The notes under the pieces: generated by a model
The model's input: the letters and a program-made list of their open reading frames with translations, nothing else
Told to the model about the DNA's origin: nothing
Databases searched by the model: none
In this document: in pieces, positions 12,875 through 23,262 of the stretch
Position numbering within the stretch: position 1 is the stretch's first letter
Layout: the number at the start of each line of letters is the position of its first letter
Assembly (NCBI GenBank): GCA_947359465.1
Contig: OX375876.1
Location: 63,246,998-63,310,997 of the forward strand
DNA: 64,000 nt
Origin: Metellina segmentata
Taxonomy: Eukaryota > Arthropoda > Arachnida > Araneae > Tetragnathidae
Direction of reading: 5' to 3'
Position numbers and translations under genes: made by a program

Positions 12875-13290
12875 AAATGTCTCTAGCCTACAAGAATAAA
12901 TATTTTCTGCAAATATAGTTGCATCTAGTTTGTTTTCAAAGTCTCATACCACCTAGCTTACCAAGAGTTTAAGGCCGGGATGGCCAAGACATGATACGTA
13001 CAATACAATACATGATCCCTAAACATCCTAAGAAAGACATGGGACAACGGAACAAAGGTAAATAACGATTCCAGGTATAGTTAGACCAATAAAATAAGTA
13101 GACATATAACAAGAGAAAATGGCTCCTGCAAACAAAAATTCATTTAGGTATTTTATATGTCTTTAGATCATCCAGCCAACCAACAAAGGGTTTATGGACG
13201 GTTTGGCAAGGAGACCATGAAGCACAAAACAATACACACATAGAAGGTAGTACATGAAACATAAAATATCCTACAACAGACAAACATAAA
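12875..13290. repeat. Weak tandem duplication, ~240-bp period
   Basis: A block around 12955-13030 (ACCACCTAGCTTACC, GGCCGGGATGGCCAAG, ACAATACAAT) resembles one around 13175-13250 (ATCCAGCCAACCAAC, GGACGGTTTGGCAAGG, CAATACACAC). Similarity is moderate and was judged by eye. Confidence 0.35.
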
Positions 13291-13739
13291 AGGAAATATA
13301 AAGTTTTCTCGTGTAACATCGTACAGATTAAGCAAATTATAAAATTACAAGATAGAGGAAATTCGTAAAATTATTTTACAAACCCAGAAAAATTTACATA
13401 AAAGGTATTAAAACACATAAAAGGTATGCACTTTTAAAAAAACATATTAAGCCTATATGCCAACTGAATACAAACAAAGAAAATTACCTGTATCCAATTA
13501 AACTTTATTGATCTTCGTTCGGAGGCTATCGATACGCCGTAGTGAAATTGTGATATTTATAATAGTGTAGACAGTTTTTGAAATATGGCAATAAATCTCA
13601 GTTTCAAATTGTTCTGCTTATAGGTAACCAAACGATTGTTGTATTTTCCCCTCTTTTGCGCTTGTCACACATTTCTGAGATTTGAAATTTGGTGTTCAGA
13701 TTCATGATATTCCTAATTGTATAAATAGACCGTCATGTG
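13291..13739. other. No gene seen
   Basis: AT-rich; no recognisable motif. Confidence 0.55.
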
Positions 13740-14058
13740 ATGGGAGCGTAACGAAATTCATTTATTTGGTCAAACTTCATTTTGATATTTTATTAAAACC
13801 TGACGGAGCGTGATCATTGACTATGTTTTAACCCTATTTCGTTTCTATCTGCCAAATTTGTTGATCACTAGCTAAGTATGAACATTTTTCTACCACTATC
13901 TGTCAACACTATATTTCGAATGATGTTGTTTTTTGAGCAACATACTAGCAAAAAAATATTATTTGAAAACTTAATTTTTTATCAACACTGATACAACAAT
14001 GACCTGCGTACGGCAATCGTTTATACTCAATGTTATTTCTAATGCGACTTAGAATGTA
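13740..14058. repeat. Unclassified dispersed repeat, copy 1
   Basis: Aligns in the same orientation with 30693-31024. Shared words are TTTGGTCAAACTTCATT, AAAACCTGACGG, GAAAACTTAATTTTT and TACTCAATGTTATTTC. The two copies look about 70-75 percent identical by eye. Its right end abuts a Tc1 fragment in this copy and a Helitron-like end in the other. Confidence 0.6.
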
Positions 14059-14297
14059 ACAAATATTTGATACTTCGTATCTCGTTTCTGGTCGTCATTT
14101 GGCGTTACATCTCGGAGGCGACCTGTACTGTAGCATCTACTGACATTTCCATCATTTTTTAAACGTTGCCAAAGCCTAGAGATGACACTTTGGGCGATTA
14201 CAAGTTCCACTGAAACTTCCTTCTGAGTACGCCCACATTCCAGGCGGCCGATAATTCTACCACGTAAAAAATCATCGACATGCGTTTTCTGTGTCAT
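14049..14297 (-). pseudogene. Tc1-like transposase N-terminal fragment
   Basis: An open frame of 82 codons from ATG at 14297 reads like the DNA-binding N-terminus of a Tc1-family transposase. It begins MTQKTHVDDFLRGRIIG, continues with a helix-turn-helix stretch (SVISRLWQRLKNDGN, about residues 37-51), and has a short basic GRLRDVTP segment (about residues 59-66) where family members carry a GRPR-like linker before the second helix-turn-helix. The frame ends soon after, and no catalytic DDE domain follows. A complete protein would be about 340 residues, so this is a truncated relic. It is unrelated in detail to the family A and B copies elsewhere in the window. Confidence 0.65.
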
Positions 14298-14559
14298 AAC
14301 TATTCGGTTGTGGCACTGAGCTGCTTATAGAACGCTTGTGAAAATTTTTAATTATTTGCTACCATTGCTTATATACACCTCTCTCTCTCACTCTCGTCAT
14401 TGTGACGTACTATCGGCGTCATCTGATGGATTCCTGTAATTGGGACATTATACTTGAAGATGTGTGCGATAATTCTACAGGTGAAATTTTTACTTTCGAG
14501 TTTGATTTCCGTTTGATTCTGAATTATCCTTAATTTATGGACATGAGTGTATATAATTC
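14298..14559. other. No gene seen
   Basis: Contains a short CT-rich stretch (CTCTCTCTCACTCTC, about 14382-14396). Nothing else is recognised. Confidence 0.5.
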
Positions 14560-14700
14560 TCTTACGTGGTACACAAAAAAGACATTATTTGTTATCGCGT
14601 TATGGCAACACTGTACGATTGTTTGTTTACCACGAAGTCTCGAACCTCAATCGAATTTATAGCCTTATCAAACATTTTCAGGGCCACCAATTATAGTTCA
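14560..14700 (-). repeat. Unclassified dispersed repeat, inverted relative to 31400-31545
   Basis: On the minus strand it reads CTTCGTGGTAAACAAACAAT, then CAGTGTTGC and TGTCTTTTTTGTGT, matching the plus strand at about 31452-31520. No terminal repeats or coding content are visible. Confidence 0.55.
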
Positions 14701-15036
14701 ACAAAACTCGTAGTTCTTGAGTGGTTAACGCATGGGTAGATAATATCTAAGGAGCAGCCTACACATTGTCCTTTCGTGATGTCAGAATTTGTGTGCATTG
14801 TGAACCTGTGAGCATTGTGAACATTTTATGTAAAAAGTATAGTGTGAAATTCAAAGTTCTGCAAATATTTATTTTTGAGGGCTAAAATATACGCCCCTGC
14901 CCTATTTCTACAAGTTGCGATTAATTTTCTATGCGATGTGTACACACAGAATATTTTGTTTCTGAGCTTAAAAATTACGAAGAGAATGGTAGAATATTTT
15001 GTTAAACCTAATGTCAAATGTAAACTACTACAAAAA
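14701..15036. other. No gene seen
   Basis: Overlapping open frames on both strands here are short and unrecognised. Confidence 0.5.
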
Positions 15037-15345
15037 TACGAGAGCTATTCAGAAAGAAACTTACGTTTTAAAATAAAAATAATAAAAACCAAATGAAAAG
15101 AAACATTCTTTATTACTTGCATTTGAAAAACACATTTTTCAACTATTTCTCAACATAATCTCTGTATAAATTAAGAAACTTAACATAACGGTACACCAGC
15201 TTGTTAATTCCATCATTATAGAATGTTGCCTCCTGAGACTTCAGCCGTGCCCTCGTCGTCGTCGAAGCGCTGTGTTGCGAGCCAAGTTTGCATGTGTGGA
15301 AACAAGTTAAAATTGCTCGGGGAGAGGTTAGGGTTCCCAACCATC
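15037..15345 (-). mobile_element. Mariner-like element, 3' end only
   Basis: Starts at a TA (15037-15038) with a mariner-style terminal sequence (CGAGAGCTATTCAGAAAG, from 15039). It then carries the C-terminal codons of a transposase on the minus strand. The other end and most of the coding region are missing. Confidence 0.6.
15143..15247 (-). pseudogene. Mariner-type transposase C-terminus
   Basis: The last 34 or so codons before a stop at 15143-15145 read RLKSQEATFYNDGINKLV, then RYVKFLNLYRDYVEK. I recognise this as the conserved end of mariner-like transposases (pattern FY..GI.KL..RY.KCLNL.G.YVEK). The DDE catalytic core is absent, so this is a 5'-truncated relic. Upstream the frame stays open to about 15340 but without recognisable family residues. 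Confidence 0.65.
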
Positions 15346-15925
15346 CCGGATTGTGGCCGGTATTTTCCCGGAATTTAAGTTACTGTTCGGATACCCGGTT
15401 GAATGTCAAATTGCCACGGAATTTCCGAGAAAGCGATCGACTTCAATATCATCTACCCTCCAAAATAGTTATTTTTATTGCACATGAATTCCATTCAATA
15501 AACCTCCGTTTCCTCTCTACTATCCAAAGCCAATACTATTTATGTCAGTCTGTTCAGAGCGGGACCATTGTGAAGAAATGGTATTAGTTGCCTTTCAATT
15601 CTGTTGTACTGTATTTGAATTTTATTTTTGAAATTGCGGCTGGAGACGAACACAAAGTTTCATATTCGAATTTCTTAAAATAGAATTCGGAACAATCTTG
15701 GTTCTGTAGATATAACTCAACAGTACAAGATATCTATTTTGTATACGAACATCCCCATTTTTATTTTTTTATAGTTTCAATGCAACAAGAGGTTAGGTTT
15801 AAATTTAATACTGTTACTGTGAATATGAGAAGACCATCAGGCGAGAAAATAATTAAAACTAAAATAACCATTATTATTTTTTATATTTTTTGTACATGAA
15901 AAAAAATTTCCTTTGAAAAACTATG
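15346..15925. other. No gene seen
   Basis: A 99-codon open frame at 15288-15587 has no recognisable family features. The rest is AT-rich. Confidence 0.5.
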
Positions 15926-15927
15926 TA

Positions 15928-17341
15928 CACTCTATAACAAAAAAACTCGACGCACCCAGAAGGAGTTGTCCGATGGAGACAAAAATTGGTGGAGAGGAAA
16001 ATTATGTACAGAATAGAAAATGATTAAAATTTCAGAACAATTGAATGATTTATTTCAGTTACAGTAACGAGCTCAATAAGGTGTTGACCAGCCTCTAGCC
16101 TGGATGCAAGCTGCCACACGGCGTGGCATAGACTGATAAAGCACCCGGATGGTCTCCTGCGGTATTTTAGCCAAATTTGCTCTAATTGTCGGACTACGTC
16201 ATCAACATTCCCTACCGGATGCAGTCGCCTTCCCATCATATCCCAGACATGGTCGATGGGGGAGAGATCTGGTGATCTGGTTGGCCAAGGAAGTGTTTGA
16301 CAAGCTTGAAGACAGTTCATAGCAACAAGTGCGGTATGTGGTCTGGTATTTTCTTGCTGAAAAATAAACCCAGGGTACTGCGAAAGGAACGGTAGCAAAA
16401 CAGGTCTCAGAATGTCGTCAACGTACCGCTCTACAGTAAGTGTACCTCTAATGACGACCAAAGGGGTCCGGCTATCAAGGGAGATGGCCCCCCCCCAGAC
16501 CATAACTCCTTGTTGAGGGCGCGTGTGGCGTGCAATAGTGAAAGCAGGATCGGCACGCTGACCTAGGCGTCTCCAGACACGTCTTCTATGATCGTCAGGA
16601 CACAGTTGGAAGCGGGATTCGTCGCTAAAGACTATACGTCCCCAGTCAGCATCATTCCAGCCTGATCGAGCCAAGCACCACTGTAATCTGGCTAGACAGT
16701 GTGCAGGCGTGAGTGGCAGGTGGCGTAACGGTCGGTACAAGCGTAGATTTCGCTCTCTCAGCCGTCTGTTAATGGTCATTGTGGACACTCGTGTGTGGGT
16801 CGCACGACTGATGGTTGATAGCCATGAATTAGGCGCTGTGAGAGCTGATCTGACAATCACTCTGTCCTCGCGATCTGTTGTGGCCCTACGTCGACCGCTA
16901 CCATCATGACGCTGAAATCTGCCATTGTCCACCCACTCTTGCCAGCATCTTCTAATCGCCGCATCGGTTCGAATCACATGAAGATCGACTCTCCGATTTG
17001 CCCAACCTGCCTCTTTCAATCCAATGATACGACCTCTTTCAAACTCTGAAAGTTGCTCGTAATGGTCTCGAATCCTGTGGGGAGGCATTTTTTCCGGTAG
17101 GCATCTTTTTTAAGGTATCATAAATCGCAATGCAGCAGAAATTTTTAACAACAGTTCAAGAACAACTCCTTATGTATATCTACTGGATACGCAGTTCCGA
17201 TGCGCTGGAGATCGCACTATTCATTCATTGGACACCAAATTTTAATCATTTGCATATTTGGTCAAAACATTTTTGCATACGAAATTTCAAAGTAATCGGA
17301 TGATTCCTTCTTGGTGCGTCGATTTTTTTTGTTATTGAGTG
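15928..17341 (-). mobile_element. Tc1-like transposon, family A copy 1, both ends intact
   Basis: Terminal inverted repeats begin CACTCTATAACAAAAAAACT at 15928. Their complement ends at 17341 as GTTATTGAGTG. TA target duplications flank both ends (15926-15927 and 17342-17343). The element is 1,414 bp long and encodes a transposase on the minus strand (16024-17088). The second copy of the family is at 47045-48444. The intact ends mean it could in principle be mobilised by an active relative, although its own transposase looks defective. Confidence 0.92.
16024..17088 (-). pseudogene. Tc1-family transposase, nearly intact but catalytically altered
   Basis: An open frame of 354 codons from ATG at 17088. 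Residues about 9-57 form the first helix-turn-helix (YEQLSEFERGRIIG, then AAIRRCWQEWVDNGRF). A basic linker GSGRRRATTDRED follows at 63-75, then a second helix-turn-helix to about 120. The DDE domain has D156 in FSDESRF and the motif MVWGG at 196-200. The second catalytic position reads QQEN (E246) where relatives, including the 47 kb copy, have QQDN. The third reads SPIDHVWD (D279) where family B has SPIEH. A one-base deletion near 16168, relative to the 47 kb copy, shifts the last ~45 residues out of frame and carries the frame past the family's normal stop complement at 16073-16075. A poly-C expansion adds one glycine at MVWGG. The protein is probably inactive; cut-and-paste transposition in the nucleus would be the ancestral role. 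Confidence 0.9.
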
Positions 17342-17343
17342 TA

Positions 17344-17885
17344 TGTTATGTTTCGTGATTGACCTCAGTAGAGAATACTGTGAAAATATATTTTTCTATA
17401 TTTCAGTTTGGGCATATATGCCCCGGAATTGTCTACGAAAAAGTTGGCAAATCTTGGCAAGGTCCATCTTCACTCATTACTACGTTTCCATACACCAACA
17501 AAAATTTCCGTTAAATTTCAATTGGTCTCAGTTTTTTTTACGAACAAACACCTAATCACTGATCACACTTCACAACTCGCAGGATTTTCTATTGTAGCGC
17601 ACATTTTAAACATTCACAGAGGAAACACGTCCCGCAAACGATCACTACCCGATGCGTAATTATTCGGTAGATAACCCGACACCAAGATGGCGCTAGCGAA
17701 TTACTCTCTTTTCAGTATTTCAGTACAAACGAACAAACCAAAAATGAATGATGATTTTACTTCCGCTACCTAACTACTTCCACATAATATGTATACGGAT
17801 TTCCTTGAGAGGCAGTTTATCACCATTTTGGCGATGCCACGGATTTAATCTAAATGACTTTCACTAATCAACTATTCTATTTCAA
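17344..17885. other. No gene seen
   Basis: Short open frames only; no recognisable family. Confidence 0.5.
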
Positions 17886-18442
17886 TCTCTAATGTTATAA
17901 AAGGAAGTGTTTGTCTGGTTTTTTTTTCGCGGCCTGACGATTCTATGGCACTTACAGCAATGAGATTTGGCACTCAGGTAATCCGAATTCTTTGCAATTT
18001 TTGGGTCACGGTGAAATTTTAAAATTCAATCTAGAAGATTTTTAAATGAATTTAATAGTTTTATTCTATACCTGGTTCTTCAAACGTGGATGACCTTTTC
18101 TACCCTCTTGACCTTGTAGTCAGGGTTTGGAACCATGCCATGTTTTTTTCATCCGACAGTACAAGTAGAATTTTTTTTTGTTTCCTCTTTGATTTTGCGC
18201 GAGGAATGAATTTCCAGACTATCTCTAAGACCTATAAAGGTGGAGTAAAAATTTCAATGGATTTGAAATCTGGGGAAAATTTCAGTTTAGATTGTTACCT
18301 AATAATATGATTTTCTTTAAATAAATAATTTTAAATTGAATATATCTTCACAACGGATTTGAAATCTGCGGAAAATATTACACTAGATTAATACCTTACC
18401 CCACGGGCAAGTGCAACGCCGGGCTAGCCACACAGTGGCTAG
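17886..18442 (+). mobile_element. Helitron-like non-autonomous element (557 bp)
   Basis: The proposed 5' end is TCTCTAATGTTATAAAAGG at 17886, followed by GAAGTGTTTGTCTGG and, downstream, ATGAGATTTGGCACTCAGG. I associate this start and motif with insect Helitron families. The 3' end is a hairpin CTAGCCAC-ACA-GTGGCTAG (18424-18442) preceded by GGGCAAGTGCAACGCCGGG and ending in CTAG. The flanking bases are A (17885) and T (18443), as Helitron insertion predicts. An internal ~96-bp duplication (GGATTTGAAATCTG at about 18259 and 18355) is present. There is no Rep/helicase gene. Caveat: a second 3' end at 21119 shares several bases beyond CTAG, so the exact terminus is not certain. Confidence 0.65.
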
Positions 18443-18614
18443 TTAGTAATTAATATTTTGGAATGTTTATAAGCGAAGTGCTGAAGTTGTATTCGCAAAA
18501 CAAGCTTAGTGACATATCGTATGTTGTACAGAAAACACATTCTGCCACAGGAACTCTAACGCTATCTACATTTAACACATAATGCCTCTTATATATTCAA
18601 ATTGTGTAGATAAC
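18443..18614. other. Short intervening DNA
   Basis: Nothing recognisable between the Helitron-like element and the next MITE. Confidence 0.5.
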
Positions 18615-18910
18615 TTAACCCTCCTAGTCGTTGCCTTGGAGATATGTCTCGTCGGATTAGAAATTCTGACCACAGCTTAATGGACGAGATATCACGTCAT
18701 TAGAAAAATATTACCCATGCCCTGTTCTTGTCATTAGGAAAAATATTAATGTTCGAAAAAATAAGTATTTTGATGAAGATATCACTTCATCAGTAAAATT
18801 GATCAGGTCTTGATCGACGAAACATCACGTCGATCAAGAGAGATAAGTGTAGACATTCTGAGGAGAGATAAGTGTAGTGTCTTAGAGGGGGAGATAAGTG
18901 TAGTTATCAA
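18615..18910. mobile_element. M1-family MITE copy with internal short tandem repeat
   Basis: Left end TTAACCCTCC at 18615. It continues with family words (GGACGAGATATCACGTCATT, GATCAGGTCTTGATCGACG). At 18836-18905 the word GAGATAAGTGTAG is repeated three times about 30 bp apart. The right terminus is not found. Confidence 0.5.
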
Positions 18911-19669
18911 TCTTATTTTTAAGTTTATTGATATAAAAGCAATTTAACTGTTGGTGAGTTAACGCTAATGGAGACGGAATTACAGGTATTCTAGCAGAAA
19001 CTCAAATTTGTTTTAATTCTCGAAATCTAAACACTCTTTATTGATTTTTTTAAGTTACATTTTCTCCAGCTGCAACGTTGAAGTGAAAGCAATGAAAAAA
19101 TACTATTCCTCCAAAAAATTTTAAATGTTTAAAATCAGCCAATTTTTCTCCTTGTAATATCATCAAATATACACACAAAAAGTACCTTTTTGGAGAATAG
19201 AAGATTTGGAATCCCATGTTTTCAATTCCAAATGGAGAAAAAGGAAAACTTTTATCCGAAGTTCTAGAGTAGCTTTTTTCCTTATCTATCCTTTTCTCGC
19301 ACAAAACTGAAAATAATTTTATTTTTTATCTTCAGTCCTCCATTTTAAAGTGGTTCGGATGTAGTATGGAAAATATTTTTTTCATTGCTACCATTATTGG
19401 AAAACAATGTTTGTCGTTGTAGGAATCCTTTGATCTTCCCGTGCTCTAAGAAGTGCAAATGGCTCCCATTACATGCAGTAAAAGTTGTGACATGAAAGTG
19501 TTTGCCTAACCCCGGGTCCGATTCAATCCACTTCAATTCTTTTCCACCTGAGAAGGAAATTTCTTTCGATGGGATATTTTTTTCGCAGCTCGAGATGTGA
19601 GGTGACTATCGGTCTTGTAAAGTGAAAAATATACAGGAAAAAGTATATATTTGTATTTTTCAATGTAAC
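18911..19669. other. No gene seen
   Basis: AT-rich DNA; short open frames on the minus strand are unrecognised. Confidence 0.55.
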
Positions 19670-19671
19670 TA

Positions 19672-21071
19672 CACTCATTGTCATAAAGATTTGCGCACCA
19701 AGAAATAATTGTGGGATTGTAACGAAACTTGGCATGAAGGTACATGTTGGCCAGATATGCAAATGATTAGAAATGCAGCTTGATTGCGCATTGCGTATTG
19801 CCACTAGAGGGCGTTGAACTTCGTTCTCCTTGGAGTATAAAACAGATAAGTAGAGCTTGTTTGAGAGTACTTAATTTTTGCAAAGGAAACACTGAGGTAG
19901 ACATGCCGTTACGCTTCCATCGAAGACAGTATAAGCAGCTGTCAGAGTTCGAGAGGGGAAGAATCATCGGGATGATGGAAGCTGGGTGGTCAGCTCGGCG
20001 AGTAGCTCGTTAAGTAGGACTTTCGGATTTTACTGTGAGGAGGTGTAGGGTCAGTGGACAGAAGAGACGTCATTTACACTGTGACCAGACTCAGAACGCC
20101 CTCGACAGACCAGTCGTCGCGAAGATCGTCACGTCAATCGAAACGCACGCGTAGAGCCAACTGCCTCATTGGCTGCTATACAGACCTTCACTACGGGCCC
20201 CTGTGTCTTCCCGAACCATCGCAAGGTGCCTGGCTGAAGGACATCTGGTATCGCGGCGCCCATTACTTGTGCTGCCAATGACACCCACCCACCGACGCCT
20301 CCGTTTAGAGTGGTGTCGCTCACGACGGGATTGGACTGCAACGGAATAGACCAGGTCGTCTTCAGGAGATGAATCTAGATTCAATTTGAGTAGTGATGAC
20401 AATCGTGTTCGTGTGTGGAGGCCCCGTGATGAACGCCTCAATCCTGCCTTCCCTTTACAGCGAAACACAGCTCCCACAGTTGGTGTGATGGTATGGGATG
20501 CCATTGCTTACGATACACGGTCACCCCTAATAGTGATCCATGACACAATGACAGTCCAGCGGCACGTCCAGGACATCCTTCATCCACATGTGATACCACT
20601 CATTACAGTGCTCCCAGGAGCCATTTTTCAACAAGACAATGCTCGGCCACACATAGCAAGGATGTCATAAGACTATCTCCGCCACATTACCACCCTTCCC
20701 TGGTCTGCTCGATCCCCAGATTTGTCACCAATCGAGCATATTTGGGGTCATTTGGGGCGGCAAGTTGGACACCCTACGAGTTTGGTCGAACTAGAGGCGC
20801 GTTTACAGCAACTGTGGAACGAGATGTCTCAGGACATCATACGGAACTTGTATGCCTCAATGCCCGCTCGTATCGCATCGTGCATTCGCGCTAGAGGGGG
20901 TCCAACAGAGTACTAAAACTTCCGTTCATTTGTACTTTTTTCTGCAATAAATGATCCTTTTTCTTTGATTTTCTAATCACTTACTTATATCAAAGTAGTA
21001 CTTACATGTGTAAAATTTCGTTTCATTTTGACGACTTTTTCCTAGTGCGCAAACTTTTATGGCAATGAGTA
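19672..21071 (+). mobile_element. Tc1-like transposon, family B copy 1
   Basis: Left end CACTCATTGTCATAAAG after TA (19670-19671). The right end is GTGCGCAAACTTTTATGGCA, then ATGAGT, with TA at 21072-21073. The last base is A instead of the expected G. The element is about 1,400 bp with plus-strand coding. The other copy of this family is at 43303-44701. An upstream leader contains TATAAAA-like words (about 19835). Confidence 0.9.
19903..20916 (+). pseudogene. Tc1-family transposase with four in-frame stops
   Basis: Starts MPLRFHRRQYKQLSEFERGR at 19903 and stays in one frame to PTEY-stop at 20914-20916, about 337 codons, the normal family length. In-frame stops fall at 20011-20013 (TAA), about 20152 (TAG), about 20347 (TAG) and 20668-20670 (TAA). 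There is no frameshift, so decay is by point mutation. Helix-turn-helix region: residues 10-60. Catalytic triad: D in GDESRFN, D in QQDNARPH, and E in SPIEHIWGHLGRQ. By my count 32 residues lie between the second and third acidic residues, whereas canonical Tc1 has 34. Not functional as it stands. Confidence 0.9.
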
Positions 21072-21118
21072 TATTTTCATTGTTTGTAATATATTTGTTT
21101 GTGTTGGTTTATTGCTAA

Positions 21119-21262
21119 CTAGCCACTGCGTGACCAGCACGGCGTTAGACAGTTCTTTTCGCGGGGTCAGGCCACTGCTCAATAACCCCCGGTGATTGCT
21201 ACGAATTCCCATTTGGTTTGCTTCGTCAACCCAAATGGAAATTCGTTGCCTATTGGACATTT
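21119..21262 (-). mobile_element. Helitron-like 3' terminus, minus strand
   Basis: On the minus strand this reads GACGAAGCAAACCAAATGGG, then TCGTAGCAATCACCGGGGG, and ends CACGCAGTGGCTAG at 21119. The first words match the 3' region of the element at 39449-40984. The end matches that of 17886-18442 (CACACAGTGGCTAG). The 5' end is not identifiable. The short minus-strand open frame here is not a gene. Confidence 0.5.
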
Positions 21263-21913
21263 TTTACCAAATACAAACTATGCTGTAGAATTTTTGAAAT
21301 AGTGTGATGATAAACAAAAGAAGTGTCGACCTTGAAAATGAGATGAGCACCTAATCTGTTATTTACTTGAACTGATTCGATGTTCCAATGGCAGTAACAT
21401 TTAAAAGTAGGCAAGTTCACAACTCACCTAGTTCAGTTCCTAATAAACCCACAAGATGTCACTAACGGAGTCTTGATCACTCTTGGCTAAGTAGAAGATA
21501 TGTGAAACCTTCAACTTTTGTGTCCTGTAAAATTTAGTTTGGGGCGCTTACGGCATTTTTAACACCAAAGCCTTAATACACAAATATTCCACTAGATACA
21601 AGGTGTAGTTTTATTTGGATCACACTCTGTTTCGGAAAACTTTTCAAGTATAACATTTCTAGTTAAATTATTTACATATTGTTTACACAACGACATTATT
21701 TGTGGAATTACATATTATATAGGCACAGATCAAAATCACCGTCTCTGAGCGCTCTGCAAATATGGACTTGTTCGACCACAATTTATTTTTACCTTTGAGC
21801 ACACTTCCTATGGGATTTGTTCACTTTCTTCTTCATGTTTCGCTCAAACTGTTGAATTGTTGGTTTGTTAGCACAGCCTCGTTCCTCTAAGTAGTCCCAT
21901 AAATTCCCGAGAT
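21263..21913. other. No gene seen
   Basis: No recognisable features. Confidence 0.55.
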
Positions 21914-21917
21914 TAAC

Positions 21918-22100
21918 TCTCCTGTTGGTTTCATCGTCGAGTTTTCTCGTCATTAGGCAAAACAACCTGAAACAAAAAACCTGTCCTTGATCTCGCCATC
22001 ATAAAAAATTTAGAAATATCTTGATGACGAGGTATCACATCACTATCAAAATTGATAAAATCTTTATGGACGAGATATATTGTTAAAACCACTTGGAGGG
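21918..22100. mobile_element. M1-family MITE, complete reference copy (183 bp)
   Basis: Flanked by TTAA on both sides (21914-21917 and 22101-22104). The left end is CTCTCCTGTTGGTTTCATCG and the right end is CACTTGGAGGG, so the terminal inverted repeat begins C(C/T)CTCC and extends imperfectly through GGTTT. Internal words are GACGAG and its complement, CATCAAGAT-type spacers and a near-palindrome around GACGAGATAT. TTAA duplication plus CCC/CYC termini is the signature of piggyBac-type transposition, so this is inferred to be a non-autonomous piggyBac-mobilised element. Related copies or fragments lie at 471, 4645, 9740, 12285, 18615, 34195 and 60025. Confidence 0.7.
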
Positions 22101-22104
22101 TTAA

Positions 22105-23029
22105 ATCGGAAACGAAAGGGGGAGGGTCTTCAGGGGACATCGCCAGATTTTGTTCGATCAGGAGACGAGTCCTTTAGAATTCGAATGGTTGCACGAGCTG
22201 TATGATTTGTTGCTCCAACTTGTTGAAATCAAGTGTGCTGTAAGTCTTTTTCGATAAACTTAAAGGAGAAAGAAATTTTGTAGTATCAACAAAATATAGC
22301 TCACAATTGACAGTAACAGCATTTACATTAATATACTTGAAAATGGTCCATAATGCCTCCACACCGAATTACTACTTACCACTAATTGAGTAAACAGTAT
22401 GTAAAAAAAATCATCAAAAATGTCTTGTTTCCAAAACAAAAATGTTCCTTTATTTCAGAAATCCGCAGCATAAGAAAGTATATTTTTATATTTAGAAACC
22501 GTACTGACGTTCTGTAAAGTAAAAAATTTGCATTATAAAAAGAACATTGTTTTACTTTTCAATCGAGCTAAGGTTTCTTCTTTACACATCGGTTTGTGTT
22601 ATAAACTAAAGGATGAATGAAAACATCCTATTACTTATAATTTTTATCTGAGTATCCACAGGGTGATTTAAGAGTTAATTGTTTTCCCTTTTCTTTCATT
22701 CGGTTCTTTTCCTCATGACAAAACGTTTGCGATTACAAAATGTATATGCAAGATGATTTCTTTAAAAATTCAATCGACGTATGGACTGCCATAACTCTTC
22801 TTTTTAGTCTAGAAAATAAAATAAAATAATTGTAGCTAAAAACAAAGCAATAACAAACATGACAAAAATAAATTTAAATTAATAAAGTTTAATTTATATT
22901 TATAAAAATATTTAAAATTCAAAAAATGTAAAACTGATTTGTATATGAGAGCTGGAAAACAATTGTGTGTGACCTGCAATATAAATGTGCTTACAAAATT
23001 GGTGAAGTTTCTTTTATGTCCCACTGTGT
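22105..23029. other. AT-rich DNA, no gene seen
   Basis: Nothing recognisable; strongly AT-rich at 22800-22930. Confidence 0.55.
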
Positions 23030-23262
23030 TTGCAACAGGTGGGTTGCGAGTTCGAATCCAACCAAAAAGTATCGTGTACAAAAGGGGTTAAATCTGTCGT
23101 TGTCTCCAATGTGATCACGTTGGATTGGTTTAAAAGTTTGAAGAGTAAGGTGACAGCTCAACCTAATCTTCATTCCGTCGTTCAAAATTACGTGGTGTTG
23201 TCCTCGATTCATTTCCTTTGATCCCGAACAGTCGCCAATATCCCGTTATGTCCGTCCACTGC
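23030..23262 (+). mobile_element. tRNA-derived SINE, 5'-truncated
   Basis: B box GTTCGAATCC at 23050-23059 with the following AACCAAAAAGTATCGTG. The body words are TTAAATCTGTCGTTGTCTCC, TTCAAAATTACGTGGTGTTG and CGAACAGTCGCCAATATCCC. The A box is lost or unrecognisable. The tail degenerates after CCGTTATGT. Confidence 0.65.

Noticed and set aside
16709..16909. Plus-strand gene within the 16-17 kb element
   Set aside because: It is the antisense shadow of the minus-strand transposase.
18086..18310. 74-codon gene in the Helitron-like element
   Set aside because: No helicase or Rep motif, and the frame is lost across the internal duplication.
20129..20504. Minus-strand genes within the 19.7-21.1 kb element
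   Set aside because: Shadows of the plus-strand family B transposase, with no family features of their own.
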